A stretch of DNA of 15,166 nt, from the NCBI GenBank assembly GCA_021812745.1, contig JAKAMS010000022.1, positions 1-15,166 of the forward strand, given 5' to 3'. Made by a program: the position numbers and the translations under genes. The notes below the pieces were generated by a model. The model saw only the letters and a list, made by a program, of their open reading frames with translations. It did no database searches and was not told the origin of the DNA. This document shows positions 1 to 6,280 of this stretch, one piece after another; position 1 is the stretch's first letter; each line of letters begins with the position of its first letter. This DNA comes from Bacteroidota bacterium. GTDB taxonomy: Bacteria; Bacteroidota; Ignavibacteria; Ignavibacteriales; Melioribacteraceae.

Positions 1-608
1 CCATTAAGATCTAAAGCATAAACATCGAAAGTTGCATTGGTACCTTGTGCCAATGATTGAGATGCAGGAACAAATACCAAGGATTGAAGAGTCATCGTGT
101 TATTGTGATTAGCCGTTGCATCCGCAATGATTGCAATTGTTCTATTTTTTACTGTTGCATCCGAAATTGTGTTTACATCTACGCCGTCGCTAAAATGCCA
201 AATTGCTAACTGAACTGCGGCTGCTTCTTTATTATTGTCTGAAAGTTTTCCCGTATAACTTGTTTTGTACGGAAAATAATTATTCAATATATAAGTCATT
301 TCGGATGGGGTTGTTCCTTCATCCCAATATGTTGGATGTTGGCTTGGATTTACTGTATGAGCTAAATCTATGCAATAAAATTTTTGAGGTTGACCGTTAA
401 GTGTACCGGTTATTACACCGGCAAAACCAGTTTCATTATTAAAACCAAGATTGTTAACGCCCTCCGCAGTTCCATTAACTACTATATTACTAGTATAATC
501 GAGCGCGCCCTTTACACCGCTCTTTTGAGCAAATGTTGGAACGGAAAACAAAACAAAGAATGACCATATTAAAATCACTCTTAAGTAAGTTGTTGTACGA
601 TTATTCAC
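1..608 (-). CDS. Secreted thioester-domain (Cys-Gln) surface protein, 5' part only
   Basis: The gene starts at a GTG (606-608) preceded by AGGAG seven bases upstream, with an in-frame stop just before it, and runs off the window after 202 codons. Residues 1-27 form a signal peptide ending PTFA|Q. The exported part resembles the thioester domain (TED) known mainly from Gram-positive adhesins. It has a Cys in a KFYCIDL motif (C79) and a Gln in AAVQLAIWHF (Q133), the two residues that form the internal Cys-Gln thioester in that family and can attach covalently to host or surface amines. A beta-rich segment with a hydrophobic LVFVPASQS stretch follows. The C-terminus, probably with repeats and a T9SS sorting domain, lies outside the window. 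The motif pair and its spacing are seen. Covalent adhesion is known for the family and only inferred here. Confidence 0.8.
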   Translation of the reverse strand, partial: MNNRTTTYLRVILIWSFFVLFSVPTFAQKSGVKGALDYTSNIVVNGTAEGVNNLGFNNETGFAGVITGTLNGQPQKFYCIDLAHTVNPSQHPTYWDEGTTPSEMTYILNNYFPYKTSYTGKLSDNNKEAAAVQLAIWHFSDGVDVNTISDATVKNRTIAIIADATANHNNTMTLQSLVFVPASQSLAQGTNATFDVYALDLN

Positions 609-999
609 GATACTACTCCTCTAGATAATTAAATAAGTGAATAGTAAAGGGCAATCTTAATGCCACAGAAATGATTTGTTTTTAGTCTAAAATCGCGGCT
701 TTTTGGTAGTTATGTGATGTACGTCTGTTTCAAAATGATACTTGAAAGATTATTGAGCCAGGCTCAAAGTAGATGTAATCGCCTTATTTTAATAAACTTA
801 CTTAGACTAGAGATGTAAGTCAGTTCGGTTTTCAATTAGTAAAAAGCGATGGGTTTATAAAAAAAGTTTTATCTGGCTGGATTGCTCTATTATTATTCTA
901 GGTTTCTCAATTCGGACAGATAAAATGAAAAGAACTGTTTTACAGTAAAAGAAAAAAAATTAGAATTGGCTCTTTGCGGCTGCGGCGAAAAATTTATAA
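609..999. other. Gene-free stretch between thioester protein and rlmD
   Basis: This stretch of about 390 bp has no convincing ORF on either strand. It should hold the promoter of the minus-strand thioester protein, but I find no clear TTG-N19-TAnnTTTG match. It contains a perfect 15-nt palindrome, TTGAGCCAGGCTCAA (753-767), and borders an 18-nt AT palindrome at 991-1008 that spans the rlmD stop codon. No RNA gene is recognisable. Confidence 0.5.
753..767. repeat. 15-nt perfect palindrome
   Basis: TTGAGCC-A-GGCTCAA is a seven-base inverted repeat around one central base, about 145 bp upstream of the thioester-protein start. It could be an operator for a dimeric regulator. It has no T-tract, so it is unlikely to be a terminator, and chance remains possible. 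Confidence 0.4.
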
Positions 1000-1008
1000 T
1001 TATAAATT
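991..1008. repeat. AT-only palindrome spanning the rlmD stop
   Basis: AATTTATAATTATAAATT is perfectly self-complementary over 18 nt and contains the rlmD stop codon (1000-1002). It may act as a weak 3'-end hairpin for the minus-strand transcript. Pure A/T palindromes also arise easily by chance in such a low-GC sequence. Confidence 0.3.
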
Positions 1009-2439
1009 GAGTAATGCTACATTTTCAATATGATAAGTATGCGGGAACATATCAACCGGGCGAAGTTTAACTAATTTATAACCGCCTTCACAAAGTAGTT
1101 TGATATCTCTTGCTTGTGTTGATGGGTTACAACTTATATAAACAATCTTTTTCGGCATCAACTCCAAAATATCTTTTACTGTCTTGGGGTTCATACCGCT
1201 GCGCGGTGGATCTGCAATTATCACATCCGGTCTTTGACATCTATTCTCTTGAATGACCGGGATAAACGATTTATTCAGATCAACTAGCATCGGTTCAAAA
1301 TTAGTTACATTGTTCAAACCAATATTTACTTTAGCATCTTCTATTGCCGGTGCAACGCTTTCAAATCCGTAAATCTGTTTTACGTTTCCGGAAATAAAAA
1401 TTGGAATTGTCCCGGCACCGGAATACAAATCATAAACAATTTCATTTCCCTTAAATTCAGCAAATTCAAATGCGGTTGAATATAATTTTTCTGCTTGAGA
1501 TGTATTTGTCTGAAAGAACGAGTTGGCGCTTACTCTAAATTTCCATTTACCAATTAAATCATATATAAATCCGCTGCCATGAGAGATGATTTCGTAATCG
1601 CCGTAAGCAACTTGAGATAGTTTTTTGTTTATGTTATAAACAATGGTTGTAATTTGAGGAAAGTGATTTAGAAGCTCTTCTTTATATTGCATTAACAAGC
1701 GTTCATTCTCTTCTGAAACTACTAAATTAACCATTAAATCGTTTTTCAGAAATGACTGCTTTATTACCAAATTTCTTAAAAATCCGGTATGTTTTTGGGC
1801 AGAATAAGGTAAAATTTGTTGATTTTTGAAAAACTCGCGTGTGAAATTTAGAATGCCGTTGCTGACTTCTGATTGAAGCCAACAACCGTCAATATCTAGA
1901 ACTTTATCATAAAGACCCGGTATATGCAATCCCAACGCAAAATCTTTATCCGGAATTTCTTGCATTGAACCGATCTCATTTTCACTCAACCATCGTTTAT
2001 CGGCGAAAGAATATTCCATTTTATTCCGGTAATAAAATATTTTTTCTGCCGGAATAATTGGCTCAATATTTAAATCATTAAAACCGCCGATCCTTTCAAA
2101 AATATCTTTTACCTGTTCTTCTTTGAATTTGCTCTGCAGTTCATAATTCAGATCCTGCGATTTACATCCTCCGCATACACCAAAATATTTACAATTTGCT
2201 TTTATGCGAAGAGGAGATTTTACAATAATCTCTTTTACTCTTGCTTCGGCGTAGGAAGATCGGGTTTTTCTTATTTCCGCCATTACTTTATCGCCGGGAT
2301 AAGAACCGTCAACAAATACAACAAATTTTTTTGCGTTCTCTTCTTTTTGTGTATGAAGTTCTTTGATGATTTTTGCTACGCCTTTTCCTTCAAATGCATA
2401 GCCGGTAATTTCCAATTCTAACAAGTCGCCCTTCTTCAT
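1000..2439 (-). CDS. rlmD: 23S rRNA (uracil-C5)-methyltransferase, RlmD/TrmA family
   Basis: This 479-residue class I SAM enzyme transfers a methyl group to C5 of a uridine in RNA, by homology U1939 of 23S rRNA. Residues 1-75 form a TRAM RNA-binding domain. C83, C89, C92 (CxxxxxCGGC) and C186 are positioned as ligands of the family's 4Fe-4S cluster. The methyltransferase core has FFQTNTSQ (308-315), the SAM loop DLYSGAGT (337-344), DPPRSG (410-415), the catalytic nucleophile C437 in SCNPST, and E472 near the C-terminus as the general base. All catalytic residues are present and the length is normal. The ATG follows GAGGT and overlaps the stop of the upstream methyltransferase gene by ATGA, implying translational coupling. 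The family also contains RlmCD and TrmA enzymes. The TRAM domain plus four cysteines favour RlmD or RlmCD, and the exact target uridine is inferred. Confidence 0.93.
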   Translation of the reverse strand: MKKGDLLELEITGYAFEGKGVAKIIKELHTQKEENAKKFVVFVDGSYPGDKVMAEIRKTRSSYAEARVKEIIVKSPLRIKANCKYFGVCGGCKSQDLNYELQSKFKEEQVKDIFERIGGFNDLNIEPIIPAEKIFYYRNKMEYSFADKRWLSENEIGSMQEIPDKDFALGLHIPGLYDKVLDIDGCWLQSEVSNGILNFTREFFKNQQILPYSAQKHTGFLRNLVIKQSFLKNDLMVNLVVSEENERLLMQYKEELLNHFPQITTIVYNINKKLSQVAYGDYEIISHGSGFIYDLIGKWKFRVSANSFFQTNTSQAEKLYSTAFEFAEFKGNEIVYDLYSGAGTIPIFISGNVKQIYGFESVAPAIEDAKVNIGLNNVTNFEPMLVDLNKSFIPVIQENRCQRPDVIIADPPRSGMNPKTVKDILELMPKKIVYISCNPSTQARDIKLLCEGGYKLVKLRPVDMFPHTYHIENVALLNL

Positions 2440-3149
2440 TGCACCTCTTTCTGAAGAAGCATCACTACAAAGCCGATAAATTTATCTCCACCCAATTTTA
2501 AGTATGCGTTCGATTCATGGCTTAGTTTATTCAGAATTTTTTTATGATAGCTTTTCTCGGAACTTGAGAGATTATCAAGCGATTCATCCATTAACGAAGC
2601 ACTCCTCGAATAATATTTCTTAAGCGTGTGCGTCAAATTTTGACGGACAAGAAGATTAAATTTTCTTTCTGTGTAATATTTCTCTAAATCATCAACGAAC
2701 AATGGAAGCAAATCGGAAGAATCAAAAATATCTTGAACGAACTGCGGATAATCTTTCCTAAGCGCAACAACTTCGCCGACACATAAAAATCCGCCCGGCT
2801 TTAACAGACGTTTCAGCTCTTTCACTATTTTGTTTCGTTTGGTTAAAGAGATTGAAGCTTGTGCATAAATCAAGTCAAATGATGTGTCTTCGAAATCGGT
2901 TACTTCAAAATCCATCAATCGGACATTCACTTTTGGTGAGGATTCTAAAATCAGTTTGGAGTTCATCAGCGAATCGTAATCTTCAACAATTAACTCAACG
3001 TTTGTGCCGAAATGGTTTGATAGCTCTATTGCCATCTCTTCGCTATTTGATCCGACTACAAGAATACTCTGAGCAAAATTTTTAAAGTTGCTGATTAAAA
3101 ATTCAATTTGCCTGTCTAAACCGGGTAATAAACAATTATCTATTTTCAT
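2436..3149 (-). CDS. Class I SAM-dependent methyltransferase, substrate unknown
   Basis: This 237-residue cytosolic protein has a type-11-like methyltransferase core. Motif I is SILVVGSNSEEMA (28-40), a diverged form of the usual GxGxG loop. An acidic position follows beta 2 (VEDYD, 55-59), then D80 in RLMDFE, the motif IV region FDLIYAQASI (91-100), and LKPGGFLCVGEV (116-127). The C-terminal ~90 residues are helical and unassigned. It overlaps rlmD by 4 bp, so it may modify RNA or a ribosome-related target, but this is context only. No Shine-Dalgarno is obvious before the ATG. The gene starts about 48 bp after the upstream nuclease gene and could share its transcript. The methyltransferase fold is fairly sure and the substrate is not known. 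Confidence 0.8.
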   Translation of the reverse strand: MKIDNCLLPGLDRQIEFLISNFKNFAQSILVVGSNSEEMAIELSNHFGTNVELIVEDYDSLMNSKLILESSPKVNVRLMDFEVTDFEDTSFDLIYAQASISLTKRNKIVKELKRLLKPGGFLCVGEVVALRKDYPQFVQDIFDSSDLLPLFVDDLEKYYTERKFNLLVRQNLTHTLKKYYSRSASLMDESLDNLSSSEKSYHKKILNKLSHESNAYLKLGGDKFIGFVVMLLQKEVQ

Positions 3150-3201
3150 AGTGGAAAGATAAGAAAAGCGCGGATGAATATGCTCTCAATGTAGTTCTTA
3201 C

Positions 3202-4320
3202 TTAAGTAAAATCATTTTCTTCGTTTGAATAAAGTTGCCGGCTTTTAATTGATAAAAATAAATACCGGAAGGTAATTGAAAATTGAGAATTGTAATTTCC
3301 AGGTTCCTGCTCTTTGTCAACAAGTAATGCCACTTCTCTTCCAAGTAAATCGAAGACACTTAACCTTACACGACTCTTAACCGATAACCAATAACCAATA
3401 ACTGTTTCCGGATTGAAAGGATTAGGGTAGTTCTGATACAAAGCAAAGTTCAACGGAAGATCTTTTATACTAGTTACGTTTGTCGCGGAAGGATCGGGAC
3501 TACCGGCATCCATCCAAGCAGTATAAATAAGAGATGCAAGCCTGCTCGAAGCTTCTGAAAATAAGCGTATTGTAAAGTTGCCGGTCAATTCCCAAAGTTT
3601 TTGGTAATAAACATTGCTACTCGTACTGCCACCAGCAAAGGATTTTGCTGATTTGTCAGCACTTAGTACCGAATCAACATATTTGTAATTTTCATAAATA
3701 TAAGAGAAGACAAAATCCCGAACATTTGTTAAATACTTTGCAGAATCGGGAGTGTATTGAATCAAATTTTGATAATTACCAATCATAGTTGTTTCATAAC
3801 GTGAATGAACACCGCTCTGACCTGTAAACTGCCCGTTATAATTCTTTGTAATGTGAAGAGGCATATGTGAGTCGCCGACATAATGCCCTAAATCCGCCGC
3901 AGTAAGTTGTGCCTTACTAAAGTTCTTCCTACTAAATTGAGCTTTTAAAGAATCGAATGTGGCTATAATTGCCCAGGGCAGAATGCCGTTATCCACAACA
4001 AAAGCGCTGCCGTATTTTGCTGTAAGTGAATTGTAATCCTGAGGTATAGTGTGAGTAGAGTTAAACTCAGGATACTCGTCAATATCAATGAAATGTTTAG
4101 GTGATTCGTTTGGATCGCTGTCTTTTCGGTTATCCGCATCAGATGCATGTTGAGCAAGGATAGACGACCAAGAAACGAATTGATTCATCTGCGCGGGAAA
4201 TGATATAACAGTTTTTGTGTTAATTATTTTGTGTCCAACCGCTCCCCATCCAACAAACAGAAGTGAAACAATAACCAGCAGTAAAGTCGTATATTTATTT
4301 TTCACTACAATCCTTATCAT
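3202..4320 (-). CDS. Secreted S1/P1-type zinc nuclease with frameshifted T9SS sorting domain
   Basis: A signal peptide ends LLFVG|W, so the mature protein begins WGAVGH. In S1/P1 nucleases and zinc phospholipase C the N-terminal Trp is itself a zinc ligand. The other ligands follow in order: the His of WGAVGH, the Asp of QHASDAD, the His of PKHFID, GHYVGDSHMPLH (His, Asp, His), and HSRYE (His, Glu). Single-stranded nucleic acid or 3'-nucleotide hydrolysis is expected. After a linker comes the T9SS type A domain, starting LYQNYPNPFNPETVIGY. It reads normally through DLLGREVALLVDKEQEPGNY, then goes out of frame at about 3270-3285. The lost ending, LPSGIYFYQLKAG to KKMILLK, is intact one base over and stops at 3198-3200. 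The start is uncertain: ATG at 4318-4320 is used here, but GTG at 4303-4305 has AAGG six bases upstream. A TTG at 4399-4401 would put extra residues before the signal peptide and lie beside a terminator, so I reject it. Confidence 0.8.
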   Translation of the reverse strand: MIRIVVKNKYTTLLLVIVSLLFVGWGAVGHKIINTKTVISFPAQMNQFVSWSSILAQHASDADNRKDSDPNESPKHFIDIDEYPEFNSTHTIPQDYNSLTAKYGSAFVVDNGILPWAIIATFDSLKAQFSRKNFSKAQLTAADLGHYVGDSHMPLHITKNYNGQFTGQSGVHSRYETTMIGNYQNLIQYTPDSAKYLTNVRDFVFSYIYENYKYVDSVLSADKSAKSFAGGSTSSNVYYQKLWELTGNFTIRLFSEASSRLASLIYTAWMDAGSPDPSATNVTSIKDLPLNFALYQNYPNPFNPETVIGYWLSVKSRVRLSVFDLLGREVALLVDKEQEPGNYNSQFSITFRYLFLSIKSRQLYSNEENDFT

Positions 4321-4395
4321 TAACAGAAATTGGGGATGTAAATCTAACAAATTAATAATAGGAATGGCGAGACATAAAGAAAGTAAATGCGATTG

Positions 4396-4427
4396 AAACA
4401 AAAACGGCTTTCAAAAGAAAGCCGTTT
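4396..4427 (-). terminator. Rho-independent terminator (minus strand)
   Basis: An 11-bp stem, AAACGGCTTTC / GAAAGCCGTTT with an AAAA loop (4402-4427), is followed on the minus strand by TTGTTT. It lies directly downstream of the orphan T9SS tail at 4474-4590 and so probably ended the transcript of that lost gene. The A-rich flank might also let it work on the plus strand, but no plus gene precedes it. Confidence 0.75.
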
Positions 4428-4473
4428 CTTTATAAACCTCTTGCTTCTCGCTTCTTACCTCTAACCTTTTACA

Positions 4474-4590
4474 TCACTTCATCAGAACAAGCTTTGCGGA
4501 TTTATGAAATTCTTTCCCGCCGGAAATAGATCTTGCGTTAATTGTGTAGATATAAATACCGCTGGTTAGTTTAGAGTTTAAATAGGAGAA
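4474..4590 (-). pseudogene. Orphan C-terminal tail of a T9SS sorting domain (gene remnant)
   Basis: In the minus strand, 38 codons after an in-frame TGA (4591-4593) read ...LNSKLTSGIYIYTIN, then GKEFHKSAKLVLMK and a stop. This is the typical end of a type A T9SS C-terminal domain: LxSGIYxY, then a basic stretch ending KLVLMK. No YPNPF motif, start codon or body is found upstream in any minus frame. The terminator at 4396-4427 lies just after it. I infer that most of a secreted-protein gene was deleted, leaving its 3' end. It is not the missing end of the neighbouring nuclease, which is present at its own locus. Confidence 0.65.
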
Positions 4591-4834
4591 TCAGAATTAA
4601 TTTGTAATTCTTGGACATTTCGAGTTCCTTATATTATTTGTATTTCTTGACATACAACAATATCTTATTTTCGGGTGGACTTCAACGTTAAACAATTAAA
4701 AAATGTTAAAAGTCTATCTTTCACAATGAATGAGAATTTTCACTAACGCCGTCCGTTGGTTCATCTGTAATTTCTTTTTATTATTCTTGTGAAGAAGATA
4801 AACTTCATTATTAATTCTTACGGCTAGAGAAAAA
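4591..4834. other. Intergenic region upstream of the Sco gene
   Basis: No gene is seen here. It separates the minus-strand remnant from the plus-strand Sco gene and must carry the latter's promoter. A TTGACA hexamer sits at about 4649-4654, but no well-spaced -10 or TAnnTTTG element follows, so I do not call a promoter. Confidence 0.4.
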
Positions 4835-5419
4835 ATGAAAAGAAGAGCTTTGTTTTTAATTATAGTTTTTCTTTTTTCTGCATGTAAAGAAAAACTACCA
4901 GTTGTTGATGACTTCGGCAACGCACACTATAATCTTGTAAATCAAAACAATCAGCCGGTTCTTTTTCCCGATATTATTAAAGGCAAGATCGTTGTAATGA
5001 ATTACATTTTTACCAACTGCCCGGATATATGTCCTCTAAGCACAAACAATATGAGGTTAATTCAGCAGCGGTTGAAAAAAGAAAAGATAGAAAATGTTCA
5101 ATTTGTCTCCCTCAGCTTCGATCCGGAATTCGACACGCCGGCAGTCCTCTCAAAGTTTGCGGAGATTCACAGTCTTGATTTGAGCAACTGGATGTTTCTT
5201 ACCGGAGACAAATCCGTTACCGGGGCAATAATAAAGAAAGTTGGTGTGCTCGCCGTTCCAAATGATTCAACTACTTTTAAAGACGGAAGAAAAATTTATT
5301 ATTACGTTCACACAGACAGAATTCAGCTGAGCGATCCGGAAGGAAAGATCAGAAAAAATTATAAAGGCAGTACAATTAATGTTGATGAAATTGTCGGTGA
5401 TATAAAAAGTCTGCTGTAA
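4835..5419 (+). CDS. Sco1/SenC-family copper/thiol lipoprotein
   Basis: This 194-residue protein is predicted to be anchored in a membrane facing the periplasm. The signal sequence ends in a lipobox FSAC with lipid-attached C17. The rest is a thioredoxin-like Sco domain with the CPDIC motif (C62, C66) and H159 in YYYVHTDR, the three copper ligands of the family. Sco proteins bind copper and/or reduce the CuA site thiols of cytochrome c oxidase subunit II. FTNCPDICP, VSLSFDPEFDTP and YVHTDRIQLSDPEGKI are all family-typical. It lies upstream of a PCuAC chaperone in the same orientation, supporting a role in oxidase copper insertion. The ribosome site before the ATG is weak (AGAGAAAAA). A purely redox function cannot be excluded. 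Confidence 0.9.
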   Translation: MKRRALFLIIVFLFSACKEKLPVVDDFGNAHYNLVNQNNQPVLFPDIIKGKIVVMNYIFTNCPDICPLSTNNMRLIQQRLKKEKIENVQFVSLSFDPEFDTPAVLSKFAEIHSLDLSNWMFLTGDKSVTGAIIKKVGVLAVPNDSTTFKDGRKIYYYVHTDRIQLSDPEGKIRKNYKGSTINVDEIVGDIKSLL

Positions 5420-5465
5420 TTTGCAACAGATATAATGTAGCTGTTGTTGTACAAAACAAAAATTA

Positions 5466-5548
5466 TGTCATTCCCGAATGTCGTTATCGGGAATCTATTT
5501 GCAGAATTTAAAACAAAGTTGTGGATTCCCGCTTTCGCGGGAATGACA
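5466..5548. repeat. Paired ATTCCC/GGGAAT palindromic repeat (dRS3-like)
   Basis: The outer arms TGTCATTCCCG (5466-5476) and CGGGAATGACA (5538-5548) are perfectly inverted. Inside lie CGGGAAT (5488-5494) and ATTCCCG (5525-5531), so there are two small hairpins and one large one. The right half, ATTCCC-N8-GGGAAT, matches the format of the Neisseria dRS3 repeat and similar GTCATTCCCG repeats seen in many bacteria. It may be a small non-autonomous mobile repeat and could terminate or stabilise mRNA between the two copper genes. Confidence 0.7.
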
Positions 5549-5617
5549 CAACTCTGACTTTATACACAAAAATTCAACTTGGATCAACTTCAGTAAAGTA
5601 ACTAATGAAGGAGAGTG

Positions 5618-6070
5618 ATGAAAAAAGTATTTTTATTTTTTGCTGCGGTTGCTTTCTCTACTCTAAATTTATTTTCACAGCCAACTACCAATCACCAATC
5701 ATCAATCATCATTAAAAATGTTTGGGTTCGTCCCGGCGCAAAGAACGCTAACTCTGCGCTCTATTTTGTAGTTCAAAATAACGGCAGCAAAGCAGATACA
5801 ATTCTCGGCGCAAAATCGAAGTATGCGGAAATTGTTGAAGTGCATGAGAGCTTTAAAAGAGATAATGACAGAATAGGAATGCGGCAGGTTAAATATGTAG
5901 CTCTTCCCGCAAATTCAACTGTGGAATTTAAGCCGGGCGGATTTCACGTAATGCTTATCAACTTATTCAAGGATGTTAAAGCGGGAACCTCGTTGGATGC
6001 AACCATAAACTTTAAATTTTCCGGCAAGATAAAAGTTAAAGCCGTTGTACGAGACATGCCGGAAATGTAA
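5618..6070 (+). CDS. PCuAC-family periplasmic copper(I) chaperone
   Basis: This protein of about 150 residues has an N-terminal signal peptide ending near LFSQ. A low-complexity linker of Asn, His, Gln and Ser is encoded by degenerate CAATCA repeats. A cupredoxin-like PCuAC (DUF461) domain follows. The Cu(I)-binding motif is complete: counting from the upstream GTG, H77-x11-M89-x21-H111-x-M113 (VEVHESF, GMRQV, FHVML). Such proteins hand Cu(I) to the CuA centre of cytochrome oxidase, with or through Sco. I chose ATG 5618 because AAGGAG (5608-5613) is four bases upstream, whereas the GTG at 5615 is only one base from it. It lies about 200 bp after the Sco gene on the same strand with a palindromic repeat between. 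The dedicated oxidase genes are not in the window. Confidence 0.9.
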   Translation: MKKVFLFFAAVAFSTLNLFSQPTTNHQSSIIIKNVWVRPGAKNANSALYFVVQNNGSKADTILGAKSKYAEIVEVHESFKRDNDRIGMRQVKYVALPANSTVEFKPGGFHVMLINLFKDVKAGTSLDATINFKFSGKIKVKAVVRDMPEM

Positions 6071-6131
6071 GTTTTATTTTCCTTCAGATTTTAACTCCAA
6101 CGTCTCCTATCTATATTATATAGATTGCTTC

Positions 6132-6171
6132 TTCCGCCTTTGGCGTGATTGCAAGGACAAAACATTGTCCT
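6132..6171. repeat. Two adjacent small hairpins between convergent genes
   Basis: CGCC-TTT-GGCG (6135-6145) and AGGACAA-AACA-TTGTCCT (6154-6171) lie in the 190-bp gap where the PCuAC and nucleotidase genes converge. The surrounding text (ATTGCTTC, TTGCAAGGA) faintly recalls dispersed GATTGCTTCG-type bacterial repeats. The hairpins may block read-through, but neither has a proper T-tract. No gene is present in the gap. Confidence 0.4.
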
Positions 6172-6231
6172 CGCGAACGACTTGCGTGCCGATAGACAAA
6201 TTTAGAATCGCAAAAGACACTAAAAATTTTT

Positions 6232-6280
6232 CTGATGTTTCAAATGAGTCTTTACCTCTCTATCTTTTCGGAAACATCAG
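6232..6280 (-). terminator. Possible 3'-end hairpin of the nucleotidase gene
   Basis: A perfect 10-bp inverted repeat, CTGATGTTTC (6232-6241) and GAAACATCAG (6271-6280), flanks a 29-nt loop and overlaps the last codons of the minus-strand gene. It is followed on that strand by AAAAATTTTT. The long loop makes it a weak terminator candidate. Confidence 0.35.

Noticed and set aside
203..400. Plus-strand ORF opposite the thioester domain
   Set aside because: The minus strand has a signal peptide and the family motifs; this frame has no recognisable content.
2852..3085. Plus-strand ORF opposite the methyltransferase
   Set aside because: It is a shadow of the SAM-binding core and has no ribosome site.
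4321..4401. Longer N-terminus for the zinc nuclease from TTG at 4399-4401
   Set aside because: It is a TTG next to a terminator stem with no ribosome site, and it puts extra residues before a normal signal peptide. ATG 4318 or GTG 4303 fits better.
4646..4670. Sigma70-like promoter TTGACA before the Sco gene
   Set aside because: No -10 at 16-18 bases, and TATCTT lies too close.
5615..5617. GTG start for the PCuAC gene
   Set aside because: It lies one base after the AAGGAG site, and the ATG three bases later has normal spacing.
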